The notes below the pieces were generated by a model. The model saw only the letters and a program-made list of their open reading frames with translations. It did not search any database and was not told the origin of the DNA. Below are positions 1-6,390 of a stretch of 8,138 nucleotides of DNA, piece after piece (the first letter of the stretch is position 1; every line of letters starts with the position of its first letter). Made by a program: the position numbers and the translations under genes. The DNA comes from Candidatus Bathyarchaeota archaeon (GTDB lineage Archaea > Thermoproteota > Bathyarchaeia > Bathyarchaeales > DTEX01), in the NCBI GenBank assembly GCA_003601725.1, contig PIYJ01000062.1, positions 1-8,138 on the forward strand. The letters are read 5' to 3'.

Positions 1-227
1 ACCCCTAACTTGGAGTAAAGAGTCTCGAGAATTAAATCCTCAATTATTACAGCTCCGGACCCCAAGATTTTAGGTAGGGAATCTTCAAAAATCTTCAATT
101 TTTCATCAATGGTCAGGAAGCTATTTTCATCGAAAAAACCAAGAAGCGTTCTGGCTATATCATCATCAAATATGTTTCTAATCACCTCGTTTATGGTGTC
201 CACGATTAAATTCTCAAGTTTCAGCAT
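1..227 (-). CDS. NitrOD5-like small protein, 3' end cut by window edge
   Basis: I read this frame by hand on the minus strand: it opens with ATG at 227-225 and stays open for 75 codons to the left edge. The ATG shares one base with the TAA of the response regulator (TAATG), so the two genes are almost certainly co-transcribed and translationally coupled. The product is acidic and helical, beginning MLKLENLIVDTINEVIRNIF. Its later part has the pattern K-I-L-G-S-G-A (residues 53-59) followed by an amphipathic helix ending L-Y-S-K-L-G (70-75). From memory this matches the NitrOD5 family of archaeal 'output domains', in which an alpha-helical region ends with an (I/L)-G-x-G-A-x-x-(I/L)-E element near the C-terminus; I could not search for it. 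If right, only a few residues are missing. The function of this family is not established; pairing with a receiver suggests a signalling partner. Confidence 0.6.
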   Translation of the reverse strand, partial: MLKLENLIVDTINEVIRNIFDDDIARTLLGFFDENSFLTIDEKLKIFEDSLPKILGSGAVIIEDLILETLYSKLG

Positions 228-676
228 TACAGTCCGCCATGCTTAAGTTTTCGAACGCGGGTTTCTATCCATTCCTTTACTTTTTCTTCAGTCATCTCCT
301 CTACACTTTTTTGTTCAGCTAACTTTTGTTTCACAACGTCCAAAAGTCTTTGCACGCTAACAGGCTTAATGAGGTACGCGTCGGCTCCTGAGTTTAGAGA
401 GGCAATAGCATTTTCTAAGTCAGGATAGCCTGTCACCATTATCTTTACCATCTTCGGAAAAGTTTCATGCATTCTTTTTAGCAGTTCTGTACCTTCCATA
501 TCAGGCAATTTAATGTCTAACAATGCAAGATTGTAAAAGTTCGTCTTGGTCTTCTCTATTGCTTCGAAGCCAGTTCTTGCGATATCTGTTTCATACCCTT
601 CTAGTCGGAGTATTTTTTCAAGATTTCTGAGAATGGCTTCGTCGTCATCTACTATCAATAATCGATCCTTACTCAA
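227..676 (-). CDS. Stand-alone receiver-domain response regulator
   Basis: This is a 149-residue CheY-like receiver protein, which accepts a phosphoryl group from a histidine kinase. The acidic pocket (D10, D11, D12), phospho-acceptor D54 in LLDIKLPD, the switch threonine T82 (VTGYPD) and the K104-P105 pair are all present, so it should be phosphorylatable. Residues ~115-149 form a charged helical tail (EEMTEEKVKEWIETRVRKL) with no recognisable DNA-binding or enzymatic domain, so output is probably by protein-protein contact. The start codon is TTG (676-674); an in-frame TAA lies six codons upstream, so no longer start exists. A weak purine-rich GGGGAT sits about 10 nt upstream. The gene directly downstream overlaps by one base and looks like an archaeal output-type protein, which is the likeliest partner. 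No kinase is encoded in the window. Confidence 0.9.
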   Translation of the reverse strand: MSKDRLLIVDDDEAILRNLEKILRLEGYETDIARTGFEAIEKTKTNFYNLALLDIKLPDMEGTELLKRMHETFPKMVKIMVTGYPDLENAIASLNSGADAYLIKPVSVQRLLDVVKQKLAEQKSVEEMTEEKVKEWIETRVRKLKHGGL

Positions 677-695
677 TGGATCGCCATCCCCTTAA

Positions 696-703
696 GATAT
701 ATC
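696..703 (-). promoter_or_regulatory. Candidate TATA box for the response regulator
   Basis: The minus strand reads GATATATC here, a TATA-like octamer centred about 24 nt upstream of the TTG start at 676. With the usual archaeal spacing of ~25 nt the transcript would begin at or next to the start codon, giving a leaderless or near-leaderless mRNA. Other TATA-like stretches lie further up in the AT-rich gap (for example CTTTATAG on the minus strand near 798-805), so the assignment is tentative. Confidence 0.3.
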
Positions 704-840
704 CTCGATTAGGACTGGATGATTCGGTATTAAAACTAAAAATAATATAGGAGTTATGAACCACACATACATATTGAAAGATTACATATTTAGAAAACTA
801 TAAAGTGAGTCATTCGTTGTTATTTTTTAATCGTTTCTTG

Positions 841-894
841 AAAAGGCCCAAAAGAACTTTTAGAATTATTGCATATTGTCATTAATCTCTAAAA
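841..894 (-). terminator. Possible terminator after the winged-helix regulator
   Basis: Just past the TAA stop (902-900) the minus-strand transcript has TTTTAGA (894-888) which can pair with TCTAAAA (864-858). The second arm is followed by pyrimidine-rich GTTCTTTTGGGCCTTTT. The 7-bp stem is all A-T/G-poor and the loop is 23 nt, so folding is weak; the T-rich tract alone may be what matters in an archaeon. Confidence 0.25.
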
Positions 895-899
895 ACTTT

Positions 900-1865
900 T
901 TATTCCTGCCTATTCTGATTTAGAAGGTTAATCTCCACTCCTCTTTCCCATAATTCCTTAAAAGACTCTGACAGTCTTTCAGATAATCTCTTATTATGAA
1001 AAGTAAATGCCAAGGAAAAGGTTTTTCCTAAAGGCTTAGACACTTCGACCATAGAATATTCTTTGTCAATTACCAAGAACGAGTAGGGCAGACTTGCATA
1101 TTTTATCTTAAACAGAGAAGACTTCAAAAAGTTAAAGAAGTCATTCAGTACATCATCGTGGTTAGTAAACAAGGATCTTAAAAATATTTGAGCTACGCTG
1201 GAAACTTTTAATTCTTTGTCAACTAAGTAATATGTTTCAACATGCCTTTGAGCCGCTATTAGGCAAGCTTCCATTATGCGTGTGTCGTAATATCTGCTTG
1301 CGAATAAAATTTCTTCTTCGGCTTTGTTTATGTATTCTATTACTTCTTGAACAACTTTTTCCCATGTCTCTACTATCCTTACCGGTCCTAAGATATCTGT
1401 TATTTGTCCGCCCGGAATTAAACTTACATCTTTAAGTAGGGCTTTCATGATTTCTTCGGTTTCTTCTACGGATAGATTCTTTGTCTTTAATAGTCTGTCG
1501 ATTAAATCCAACTTATCTTTCTTGTCTACTGCGTTTTTGAATGCTTCTAGAAGTTTATAAGATATCTTTCCGAATGTCGTGTGAACATATTTGCCGTCCA
1601 CTTTTTCAACCAGTCCAGCATCAATAAGCCTTTTAAGATTCGTATAGTATCTTTTCTGTGTTAGATTTAATTTTTTTATCGTCTGTGTAGAGCTTTCTAT
1701 TCCATCTTTTGCTGTATAAAAAATCTTTAAAGCATCTATACTTGAAGCAGCAGAAAAGATTCTTTCAAGATGCTTGAAGAGATCATCCTGAGTTTTTTCC
1801 TTTTCAACTTGAATGAAATGGACTGATGGACTCATAGAAGTTTTCTTTCCGATCACCCGTTTCAT
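900..1865 (-). CDS. Winged-helix transcriptional regulator with degenerate PLD-like domain
   Basis: This 321-residue protein has two parts. Residues ~36-110 look like a winged helix: helices around 43-52 and 58-66, a putative recognition helix LTQKRYYTNLKRLIDAGLVEKV (68-89), and a wing KYVHTTFGKISYKLL (92-106). Residues ~163-312 show alternating strands and helices, with EEILFASRYYD (184-194), YYLVD (212-216) and YSFLVIDKEYSMVEV (261-275). This resembles the degenerate phospholipase-D-like sensor half seen in some archaeal regulators of the TrmB type; no HxK(x)4D catalytic motif is present, so it should bind a ligand or dimerise rather than catalyse. The ATG at 1865-1863 is supported by AAAGGCGG about 9 nt upstream and by an ATGA overlap with the preceding small ORF. 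The target genes are unknown; autoregulation is a reasonable inference. The DNA is visibly AT-richer than the oxidoreductase genes to the right. Confidence 0.75.
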   Translation of the reverse strand: MKRVIGKKTSMSPSVHFIQVEKEKTQDDLFKHLERIFSAASSIDALKIFYTAKDGIESSTQTIKKLNLTQKRYYTNLKRLIDAGLVEKVDGKYVHTTFGKISYKLLEAFKNAVDKKDKLDLIDRLLKTKNLSVEETEEIMKALLKDVSLIPGGQITDILGPVRIVETWEKVVQEVIEYINKAEEEILFASRYYDTRIMEACLIAAQRHVETYYLVDKELKVSSVAQIFLRSLFTNHDDVLNDFFNFLKSSLFKIKYASLPYSFLVIDKEYSMVEVSKPLGKTFSLAFTFHNKRLSERLSESFKELWERGVEINLLNQNRQE

Positions 1866-2047
1866 ATAGACATCCGCCTTTCATCTTTTACGTGTGATAT
1901 GTTCAAGGCTGTCTCTTCTGAGCTAGGAAATGCAAGTCTCTCATAATTGAGGGAAAGGGCTTTTCTTACATTCATGAAGGAGCATGTTTTTGTTTTTCCA
2001 TATTTCCAACTTAATATGGACAACCCTCTTCCCTCAATACAGTGCAT
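1862..2047 (-). CDS. Hypothetical small protein upstream of the regulator
   Basis: This is a 61-codon ORF whose TGA overlaps the regulator's ATG by four bases (ATGA), a typical coupled arrangement. I do not recognise the product. It has two cysteines (C3, C22), no membrane segment, and its second half (MNVRKALSLNYERLAFPSSEE onward, from residue 25) is charged and could be helical. GAGG lies only 2 nt before the ATG, which is too close for an ideal ribosome site, so the true start could be different or the ORF could act only as a leader that couples ribosomes to the regulator. A strong TATA-like element lies ~45 nt upstream, making this the first ORF of the transcript. It could also be chance: length and composition alone do not prove coding. 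Confidence 0.4.
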   Translation of the reverse strand: MHCIEGRGLSILSWKYGKTKTCSFMNVRKALSLNYERLAFPSSEETALNISHVKDERRMSI

Positions 2048-2090
2048 CGCCTCATTAAATGCTTCATTTGACTGAAGGTTTAGATGTAAG

Positions 2091-2100
2091 ATATAAAAAA
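2091..2100 (-). promoter_or_regulatory. TATA-like promoter for small ORF and regulator
   Basis: The minus strand reads TTTTTTATAT, close to the archaeal TATA consensus, about 45 nt upstream of the small ORF's ATG. A start site ~25 nt downstream would fall near 2070 and leave a leader of ~22 nt. The preceding CCCC and the T6 run could also serve as a late termination signal for the eS6 transcript arriving from upstream. Confidence 0.45.
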
Positions 2101-2213
2101 GGGGTTTGAAGGGAAACTAAATATCTGCAGTATGTATGTGAAATACTTCTTGAATCTTCACTCTCAGAAATGAGACGGTAAACTTGAATAATAGAAAGAT
2201 ACAATACGTTAGA

Positions 2214-2615
2214 TCAAGTTTCACTCTTTGATTCTGTCTTTTCCTCGGATTTTCGACCCTTTCTGGAAGGTTTTTCAATGATCTTCATGTTGATCTGAGC
2301 AGTATCCTCCGTGATCGTGTTTCCCCTGACTGTTCTCCTCCGCCTATCCCCTTTTCCCTTAGCCCTGTAACCTATGCCTCTGCCAATTAGCACTCTGGCT
2401 TTGATTCCGCCGTGAATGTCAGGTCGCATCGGAAAGCCTGAGCTGTCAGTTCCGCCTGTTATGAGCACTTTATATCCTGAAAGCCCGACTACGGTGCCAT
2501 CCAAGACATCGCCGATTTTTCTCCCTATCAAAGGAACTGCACGGGCATCCTCAAGCTCCACAACGTTTGACTTTCCAGTTTCAGGATCAGAGATTACCAC
2601 CTTGAATTTAGCCAT
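2214..2615 (-). CDS. rps6e: Small-subunit ribosomal protein eS6
   Basis: This encodes the archaeal/eukaryotic ribosomal protein eS6, a component of the 30S subunit body. From the start chosen here it is 133 residues, close to the usual archaeal length. Family signatures are the opening AKFKVVISDPETGKS, RKIGDVLDG, YKVLITGGTDSSGFPMR (a highly conserved stretch), GGIKARVLIGRG, the basic GKGDRRRRTVRGNTI, and the ending INMKIIEKP. A lysine/glutamate-rich tail (SRKGRKSEEKTESKSET) follows. An open frame extends 16 codons further upstream to 2663, but I reject that start: those codons overlap a TATA box, whereas GAGAGG (2630-2625) sits 9 nt before ATG 2615-2613 and the resulting N-terminus matches the family. 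It appears to be transcribed alone; the translation factor aIF2-gamma, a frequent archaeal neighbour, is not beside it. Confidence 0.95.
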   Translation of the reverse strand: MAKFKVVISDPETGKSNVVELEDARAVPLIGRKIGDVLDGTVVGLSGYKVLITGGTDSSGFPMRPDIHGGIKARVLIGRGIGYRAKGKGDRRRRTVRGNTITEDTAQINMKIIEKPSRKGRKSEEKTESKSET

Positions 2616-2662
2616 GACGGACATCCTCTCATGCAGACTGTGGAGATATGAAATAAATACCA

Positions 2663-2671
2663 TTTTATAAG
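2663..2671 (-). promoter_or_regulatory. TATA box of the eS6 gene
   Basis: The minus strand reads CTTATAAAA. Transcription starting ~25 nt downstream (near 2642) would give a leader of about 27 nt containing GAGAGG before the ATG at 2615. The element lies only ~25 nt beyond the stop codon of the upstream transglutaminase gene. Confidence 0.6.
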
Positions 2672-2696
2672 CATTCGCTATTTTACCGATTGACGA

Positions 2697-3911
2697 TTAT
2701 AGCTTATGAATCAGATCTTCACGGATACAAGTCGCCCCTATGATGTTCGATGAAGAAACAGATAGACAAATAAATGTATAGAAAGGAGGAAGCCTAAAAG
2801 TATCCCCTTCTGGGCGTTTCTCGTCCTCTTCAAACAAAGCGTCATGCTCATAGATTTTAAACCCATTAGACAGCAAGAACTCCCGATAGCTCCGCGACGA
2901 GGCAACATAATCAGTCTCAGTGACATTTGCATATTGAACCGTAGCATAAGCGATTATGGCAGCCTCTCTTATAGCATTCAACGGGTCTGAAAGGATTCCC
3001 GGAACATAAGTCAGATCAACCGGAATCCATCCCCAAGGAGGAACATAAACCACCGCCCAACCATGCCAACCTATTCTCGTAAGCCTCAACATCCAATGGC
3101 CTTCCCAGTAGGCTCTCTCAGACTCGCGTTGAGGAAGATAAATACAGCCAATTTGCAGGTACGCAGGTATGCCGATTATGCGACATAAAGTGATGAGAAG
3201 ATTCGCCTGATCATCACAGTCGCCCGATTTATCCCTTAATGTTTCAGTCGGATACTTGGGGAGATCCCGGGACTCATAACTTATGTTTCCTTTGATCCAT
3301 AGGATAAACCTTTTGAGCAATACGAGAACATTCGTTTCATTACCCGCGATCTTGAAGGCTAAATCTCGAAGATCCTCCTGCTCCACCTGCCAAGGACCGC
3401 TTGCTCTGCAATATTTTTCCTTCAGCTCATCATTAATCTCATTCAAGGTTCCTGATTGGCTTTCAGATATCTCTGGCAGAGAACGAGGTTTAAGGATAAT
3501 CTTATAGGCAATCTGATAAGTGATGTTTTCACCGTAGAGAATCTTAGATTTAGGAAAAGATATGGAGGCAATTGGATTTCCATCAGTATCCGTCTGAATC
3601 TCCTCGACAGGGTATGAAGCATTCAACAGATAGACAGTTTGCCAGGTGTCATTTATGAATAAACCGATCGTCTTCTCTATCTCGGAAAGATTCCATATCT
3701 TTCCTTGAGGACTTCTGTTTTCTAATGTTGACGTGACGCTTAGGATGAAAGATCGATTTGACGGGACACCTTCTGAAGAGATTGAAGGATATCGATAGAG
3801 CAGGCAATACGCAGAGGCTGAGAGAAGAAGAATACTTATCACTGCGACTTCAAACAAAGAGCGGATAGACCTATTCTCCCCCTCTGAACGTCCACTTAGC
3901 TTTCCAGCCAT
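2697..3911 (-). CDS. Membrane-anchored transglutaminase-like protein
   Basis: The product (404 residues from this ATG) has a short basic N-terminus, one transmembrane helix at ~20-40 (LFEVAVISILLLSASAYCLLY), and a large outside region. That region carries nine N-x-S/T sequons (residues 52, 65, 74, 87, 97, 129, 191, 209, 329), fitting an N-glycosylated archaeal surface protein. Residues ~205-305 are a transglutaminase-like core with the Cys-His-Asp triad: C232 in SGDCDDQA, H283 in GWHGWAVVYV, and D299 in WIPVDLTY. Such domains act as cysteine peptidases or acyltransferases on proteins or cell-envelope peptides; the substrate here is unknown. The start could be TTG six codons upstream (3929), but GAGG sits 8 nt before ATG 3911-3909, so I prefer the latter. 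The last ~30 residues may be the wrong frame: removing one G of the GGGG run at 2807-2804 gives a clean hydrophobic helix and a stop at 2740-2738. Confidence 0.85.
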   Translation of the reverse strand: MAGKLSGRSEGENRSIRSLFEVAVISILLLSASAYCLLYRYPSISSEGVPSNRSFILSVTSTLENRSPQGKIWNLSEIEKTIGLFINDTWQTVYLLNASYPVEEIQTDTDGNPIASISFPKSKILYGENITYQIAYKIILKPRSLPEISESQSGTLNEINDELKEKYCRASGPWQVEQEDLRDLAFKIAGNETNVLVLLKRFILWIKGNISYESRDLPKYPTETLRDKSGDCDDQANLLITLCRIIGIPAYLQIGCIYLPQRESERAYWEGHWMLRLTRIGWHGWAVVYVPPWGWIPVDLTYVPGILSDPLNAIREAAIIAYATVQYANVTETDYVASSRSYREFLLSNGFKIYEHDALFEEDEKRPEGDTFRLPPFYTFICLSVSSSNIIGATCIREDLIHKL

Positions 3912-3973
3912 GAATCTATCCTCAAACAAGCCCTATTCAATTAGGGATCGATTGAATTAATTATACTTACACA

Positions 3974-3981
3974 ATATATAT
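3974..3981 (-). promoter_or_regulatory. Candidate TATA box of the transglutaminase-like gene
   Basis: The minus strand reads GG-ATATATAT-TG with a purine-rich GAGGTTGG just upstream that could act as the BRE. A start ~25 nt downstream leaves a leader of about 40 nt ending with GAGG eight nt before the ATG. The rest of the gap up to 4170 holds only AT-rich, pyrimidine-rich (minus strand) sequence where the oxidoreductase transcript probably ends. Confidence 0.45.
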
Positions 3982-4170
3982 CCAACCTCACGGATATTTT
4001 TTAATAATAACCTAAAAGCCAACTCGAATAGAAAAATCGTGGGCTCTTTACGAATTTAAAGAAAAAGGCAGATGCGAACGATAGAATAAAGAAGAGGAAA
4101 TTCAAAGATGAATTCTTGATTCTACAAAGGAATCCTCAGCCTTTCTTGATGCTTGAAGCTTCTCTCCTCG

Positions 4171-6042
4171 TCATAGAAATTTTGCTTCTTCTTCTAGTTC
4201 CAGCTCCTTGATTTTCTCTTTGCTAGGTATACCCAGCTCATTCCATCCTCTGTAACGATAGTATCTCGAAAGCATCTCGCCGAGAGGAGGCAGAGAATCA
4301 GCAGATCCCCCTTTCCCTCTTTTATGAACAAGGATCCGCGGAGGTAAAACATCATCTTTCCGACTTATTCCTTCACGTACATTATAGAGCCTCTTCAAAT
4401 TGAATATCCGTTCACCGATCCGCATGAATTCTTCCAAAGTCACATCCCAGCCGGTAACCATATTCAGCCATTCTACAAGGGTGCTAGGCTTGACTCCGCC
4501 GAACATGATGAACTTGCAAACCTTTAAGGAATCAAACATGCACATGAGGTTCTGAGCCTTAGTGACCAACTCGTCTTTTCGGTTGAGGCTAAGTCTCTCT
4601 TGAACCTCAGGAAAGCCGAGATCAGGCAACGTGACGCTTCTTTCGAAGATGTGGCTGAGGCTTTGAAGGTGGCATGCCCCTCGATTCGAAGTAGCATAGG
4701 AAAGACCCTGACTGTAATAGGCTCTTGGATCATGAGCTGGCAGCTCCAGTCCCTTAACGTGAATTGCGAATTCGGCTGAGACTCCTCCAATCTTCTCAGA
4801 GGCTCTTTTAACACCTTCGCCTAAAAGCCATCCCAAGCCCTCTTCGCGTTTCCCAATCTTCTCAATCATGCTCAACAAGGCGTCAACGTTTCCCCAAGTA
4901 AGACGGATCTCCCCAGCTTCCTCATAGCTGATTAAGCCATACTCATAGGCTTCCATAGCGAAGGCTATCACTGCACCTGTGGAGATCGTGTCTAAGCCGT
5001 ATCGATTACAGAGCTCATTAGCCTTAGCTACAGCCTTTAAATCATCAACTAGACAGTTTGCTCCTAGCATCGCCAAAGTCTCATACTCTGGACCGGCGCC
5101 TTCAACCCTTCCGTATCTTTCATCCTCGAATGAGACTTCTCTTCCACATCCAATTATGCATCCGCTGCAATAGTATCTCCCGCTGAGAATAGTCTTAGCC
5201 ATGGTCTGCCCCGATAATTTCTCAGCGCCTTCCTCCCAAGATCCCAAAAGCCAATTTCTAATCGGGAGGTCTCCCAAATATTCTATTGTAGTCATTCCCC
5301 CGCTTGTTCCGTAATCATGCATGTTTCTAGCATTCTTGATGATTGATGGAGCTAGCTCTTTCACGGAATCTTCAAGAGCCTCCGGGTCAGCTACTTCAAT
5401 TCGGCCGGCGCCTCGGACGGCTATCGCCTTGAGACGTTTTGAACCCATGACTGCGCCTAACCCGCATCTCGCCGCTGCTCTTCCATGCTTTCCGTCATTG
5501 ATTATCCCAGCGATTCTCGCAAGCTTCTCCCCCGCCGGTCCTATACATGAAACTACAGCGTTCTCGTCAGTCTCATCCTTCACTGCTTGATCCGTCTCGT
5601 AGGTATCCATTCCCCACAGGTGATCAGCATCTTTCAACTCCGTATGTCCATCAGAAATCCAAAGATAGACTGGCTTAGATGCCCGTCCACTGATGACTAT
5701 TCCGTCAAACCCAGCCTTCTTTAGCTCGGGTCCCCAGCTTCCCCCGGAATCGCTTTCACCATAGATTCCAGTTAGAGGCGACTTTGAAACTACTTGATAT
5801 CGACCGGAGAGGGGAACCCTAGTCGCTGTTACCGGCCCGGTCATGAAGATGAGAAGGTTTTCAGGATCGAATGGGTCAACGCTAGGGCCGGTCTCGTCGA
5901 AAAGTATCTTTGCTGCAAGTCCGCTTCCGCCTATGAACTTTCTCAGCAGAGACTCATCAGCTCTCCATTGATGAATCTTCCTTTTGCTCAAGTCTATTCT
6001 TAAAATCTCACCTGCATATCCACCGGTCAAATCTGTCGTCAC
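4171..6042 (-). CDS. aor: Aldehyde ferredoxin oxidoreductase (AOR family)
   Basis: This 623-residue protein belongs to the tungsten- (or molybdenum-) bispterin AOR family, which oxidises aldehydes to acids with ferredoxin as electron acceptor; it is cytoplasmic. The N-terminal domain shows GGYAGEILRIDLS (7-19), GGSGLAAKIL (38-47), the pterin-binding run TGPVTATRVPLSGRY (68-82), and ARCGLGAVMGSKRLKAIAVRG (191-211). The [4Fe-4S] ligands are C292, C295 and C299 (CSGCIIGC) plus C509. Conserved active-site stretches include GPEYETLAMLGANC (317-330), ELPAHDPRA (433-441) and NRGACHL (453-459). The usual D-x-x-G-L-C motif reads DSLKVC (504-509), with Lys in place of Gly. The start is uncertain: GTG at 6042 is used here, but TTG at 6030-6028 (codon 5) has GGGTGA eight nt upstream. 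The physiological aldehyde cannot be told from sequence. It stands alone, without a MoaD-like or ferredoxin gene. Confidence 0.93.
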   Translation of the reverse strand: MTTDLTGGYAGEILRIDLSKRKIHQWRADESLLRKFIGGSGLAAKILFDETGPSVDPFDPENLLIFMTGPVTATRVPLSGRYQVVSKSPLTGIYGESDSGGSWGPELKKAGFDGIVISGRASKPVYLWISDGHTELKDADHLWGMDTYETDQAVKDETDENAVVSCIGPAGEKLARIAGIINDGKHGRAAARCGLGAVMGSKRLKAIAVRGAGRIEVADPEALEDSVKELAPSIIKNARNMHDYGTSGGMTTIEYLGDLPIRNWLLGSWEEGAEKLSGQTMAKTILSGRYYCSGCIIGCGREVSFEDERYGRVEGAGPEYETLAMLGANCLVDDLKAVAKANELCNRYGLDTISTGAVIAFAMEAYEYGLISYEEAGEIRLTWGNVDALLSMIEKIGKREEGLGWLLGEGVKRASEKIGGVSAEFAIHVKGLELPAHDPRAYYSQGLSYATSNRGACHLQSLSHIFERSVTLPDLGFPEVQERLSLNRKDELVTKAQNLMCMFDSLKVCKFIMFGGVKPSTLVEWLNMVTGWDVTLEEFMRIGERIFNLKRLYNVREGISRKDDVLPPRILVHKRGKGGSADSLPPLGEMLSRYYRYRGWNELGIPSKEKIKELELEEEAKFL

Positions 6043-6051
6043 CCTTAAGCA

Positions 6052-6060
6052 TTTTATATC
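6052..6060 (-). promoter_or_regulatory. TATA-like element close to the AOR start
   Basis: The minus strand reads GATATAAAA, preceded by purine-rich CGAAAG that resembles a BRE. Normal spacing would start transcription near 6030, that is at the alternative TTG start of the oxidoreductase and downstream of the GTG at 6042. So either this box is used and the protein starts at TTG or later, or another box upstream is used. Confidence 0.35.
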
Positions 6061-6087
6061 CTTTCGGAAATTTATCTTATTAACTGA

Positions 6088-6095
6088 ATTTAAAT
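6088..6095. promoter_or_regulatory. Palindromic TATA-like octamer in divergent promoter region
   Basis: ATTTAAAT reads the same on both strands and lies midway between the divergent starts at 6042 (minus) and 6133 (plus). At normal spacing it would place start sites near 6067 (minus) and 6117 (plus), each ~16-25 nt before a start codon. It could serve either or both genes. Confidence 0.35.
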
Positions 6096-6132
6096 CACAT
6101 ATGAGAATAATATTTTCCAGAATGACTGAGGA

Positions 6133-6363
6133 ATGGTGATTAAATTGAGCTCCAAATCCCAGCCTATAGCAAGATTTTACACGCGATTAAATGACCGAGA
6201 CTTCTTAGGCATCACGATATGGCAAGGTAAAACAGACCCTACAGCTGAGATCATAGTTGCACAAGTCAGACGTAGAAAAGACGACGATTGGGAGACCATT
6301 GGAAGATTAGCCTTATATCGAACCCGGGATGGAACCTACTCGAAGCTCCCTGATAGAAGATAA
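6133..6363 (+). CDS. Small uncharacterised archaeal protein
   Basis: The product has 76 residues from the ATG at 6133, or 72 if translation starts at TTG 6145. I do not recognise a named family, but the text looks like a compact beta-rich domain and not noise: IARFYTR, LGITIWQGK, TAEIIVAQVRRR, DWETIGRLALYRTRDGTYSKLP, with alternating hydrophobic residues suggesting about five strands. It is strongly charged, with no cysteines, signal peptide or membrane segment, so it is cytoplasmic. For the ATG, TGAGGA lies directly against the codon, which is too close; for the TTG, GGTGAT (6135-6140) sits four nt upstream. I therefore leave the start open. It is divergent from the AOR gene and followed by a T-run, so it seems to be its own transcription unit. 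The basic surface could suggest nucleic-acid binding, but that is only inference. Confidence 0.7.
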   Translation: MVIKLSSKSQPIARFYTRLNDRDFLGITIWQGKTDPTAEIIVAQVRRRKDDDWETIGRLALYRTRDGTYSKLPDRR

Positions 6364-6390
6364 AAGGGCATAAAAAAGGGAGGAATCCTC

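Noticed and set aside
2162..2175. TCTCA-GAAA-TGAGA small hairpin after the eS6 stop as an intrinsic terminator
   Set aside because: Only a 5-bp stem, and no T-run follows it on the minus strand; termination is more likely in the T-rich tract near 2091-2100.
2416..2670. Plus-strand ORF opposite eS6
   Set aside because: It is the antisense of a confidently identified ribosomal protein gene with no independent coding sign.
4130..4172. Twelve-codon ORF overlapping the AOR stop as ATGA
   Set aside because: Very short, with no ribosome site or recognisable product; likely chance.
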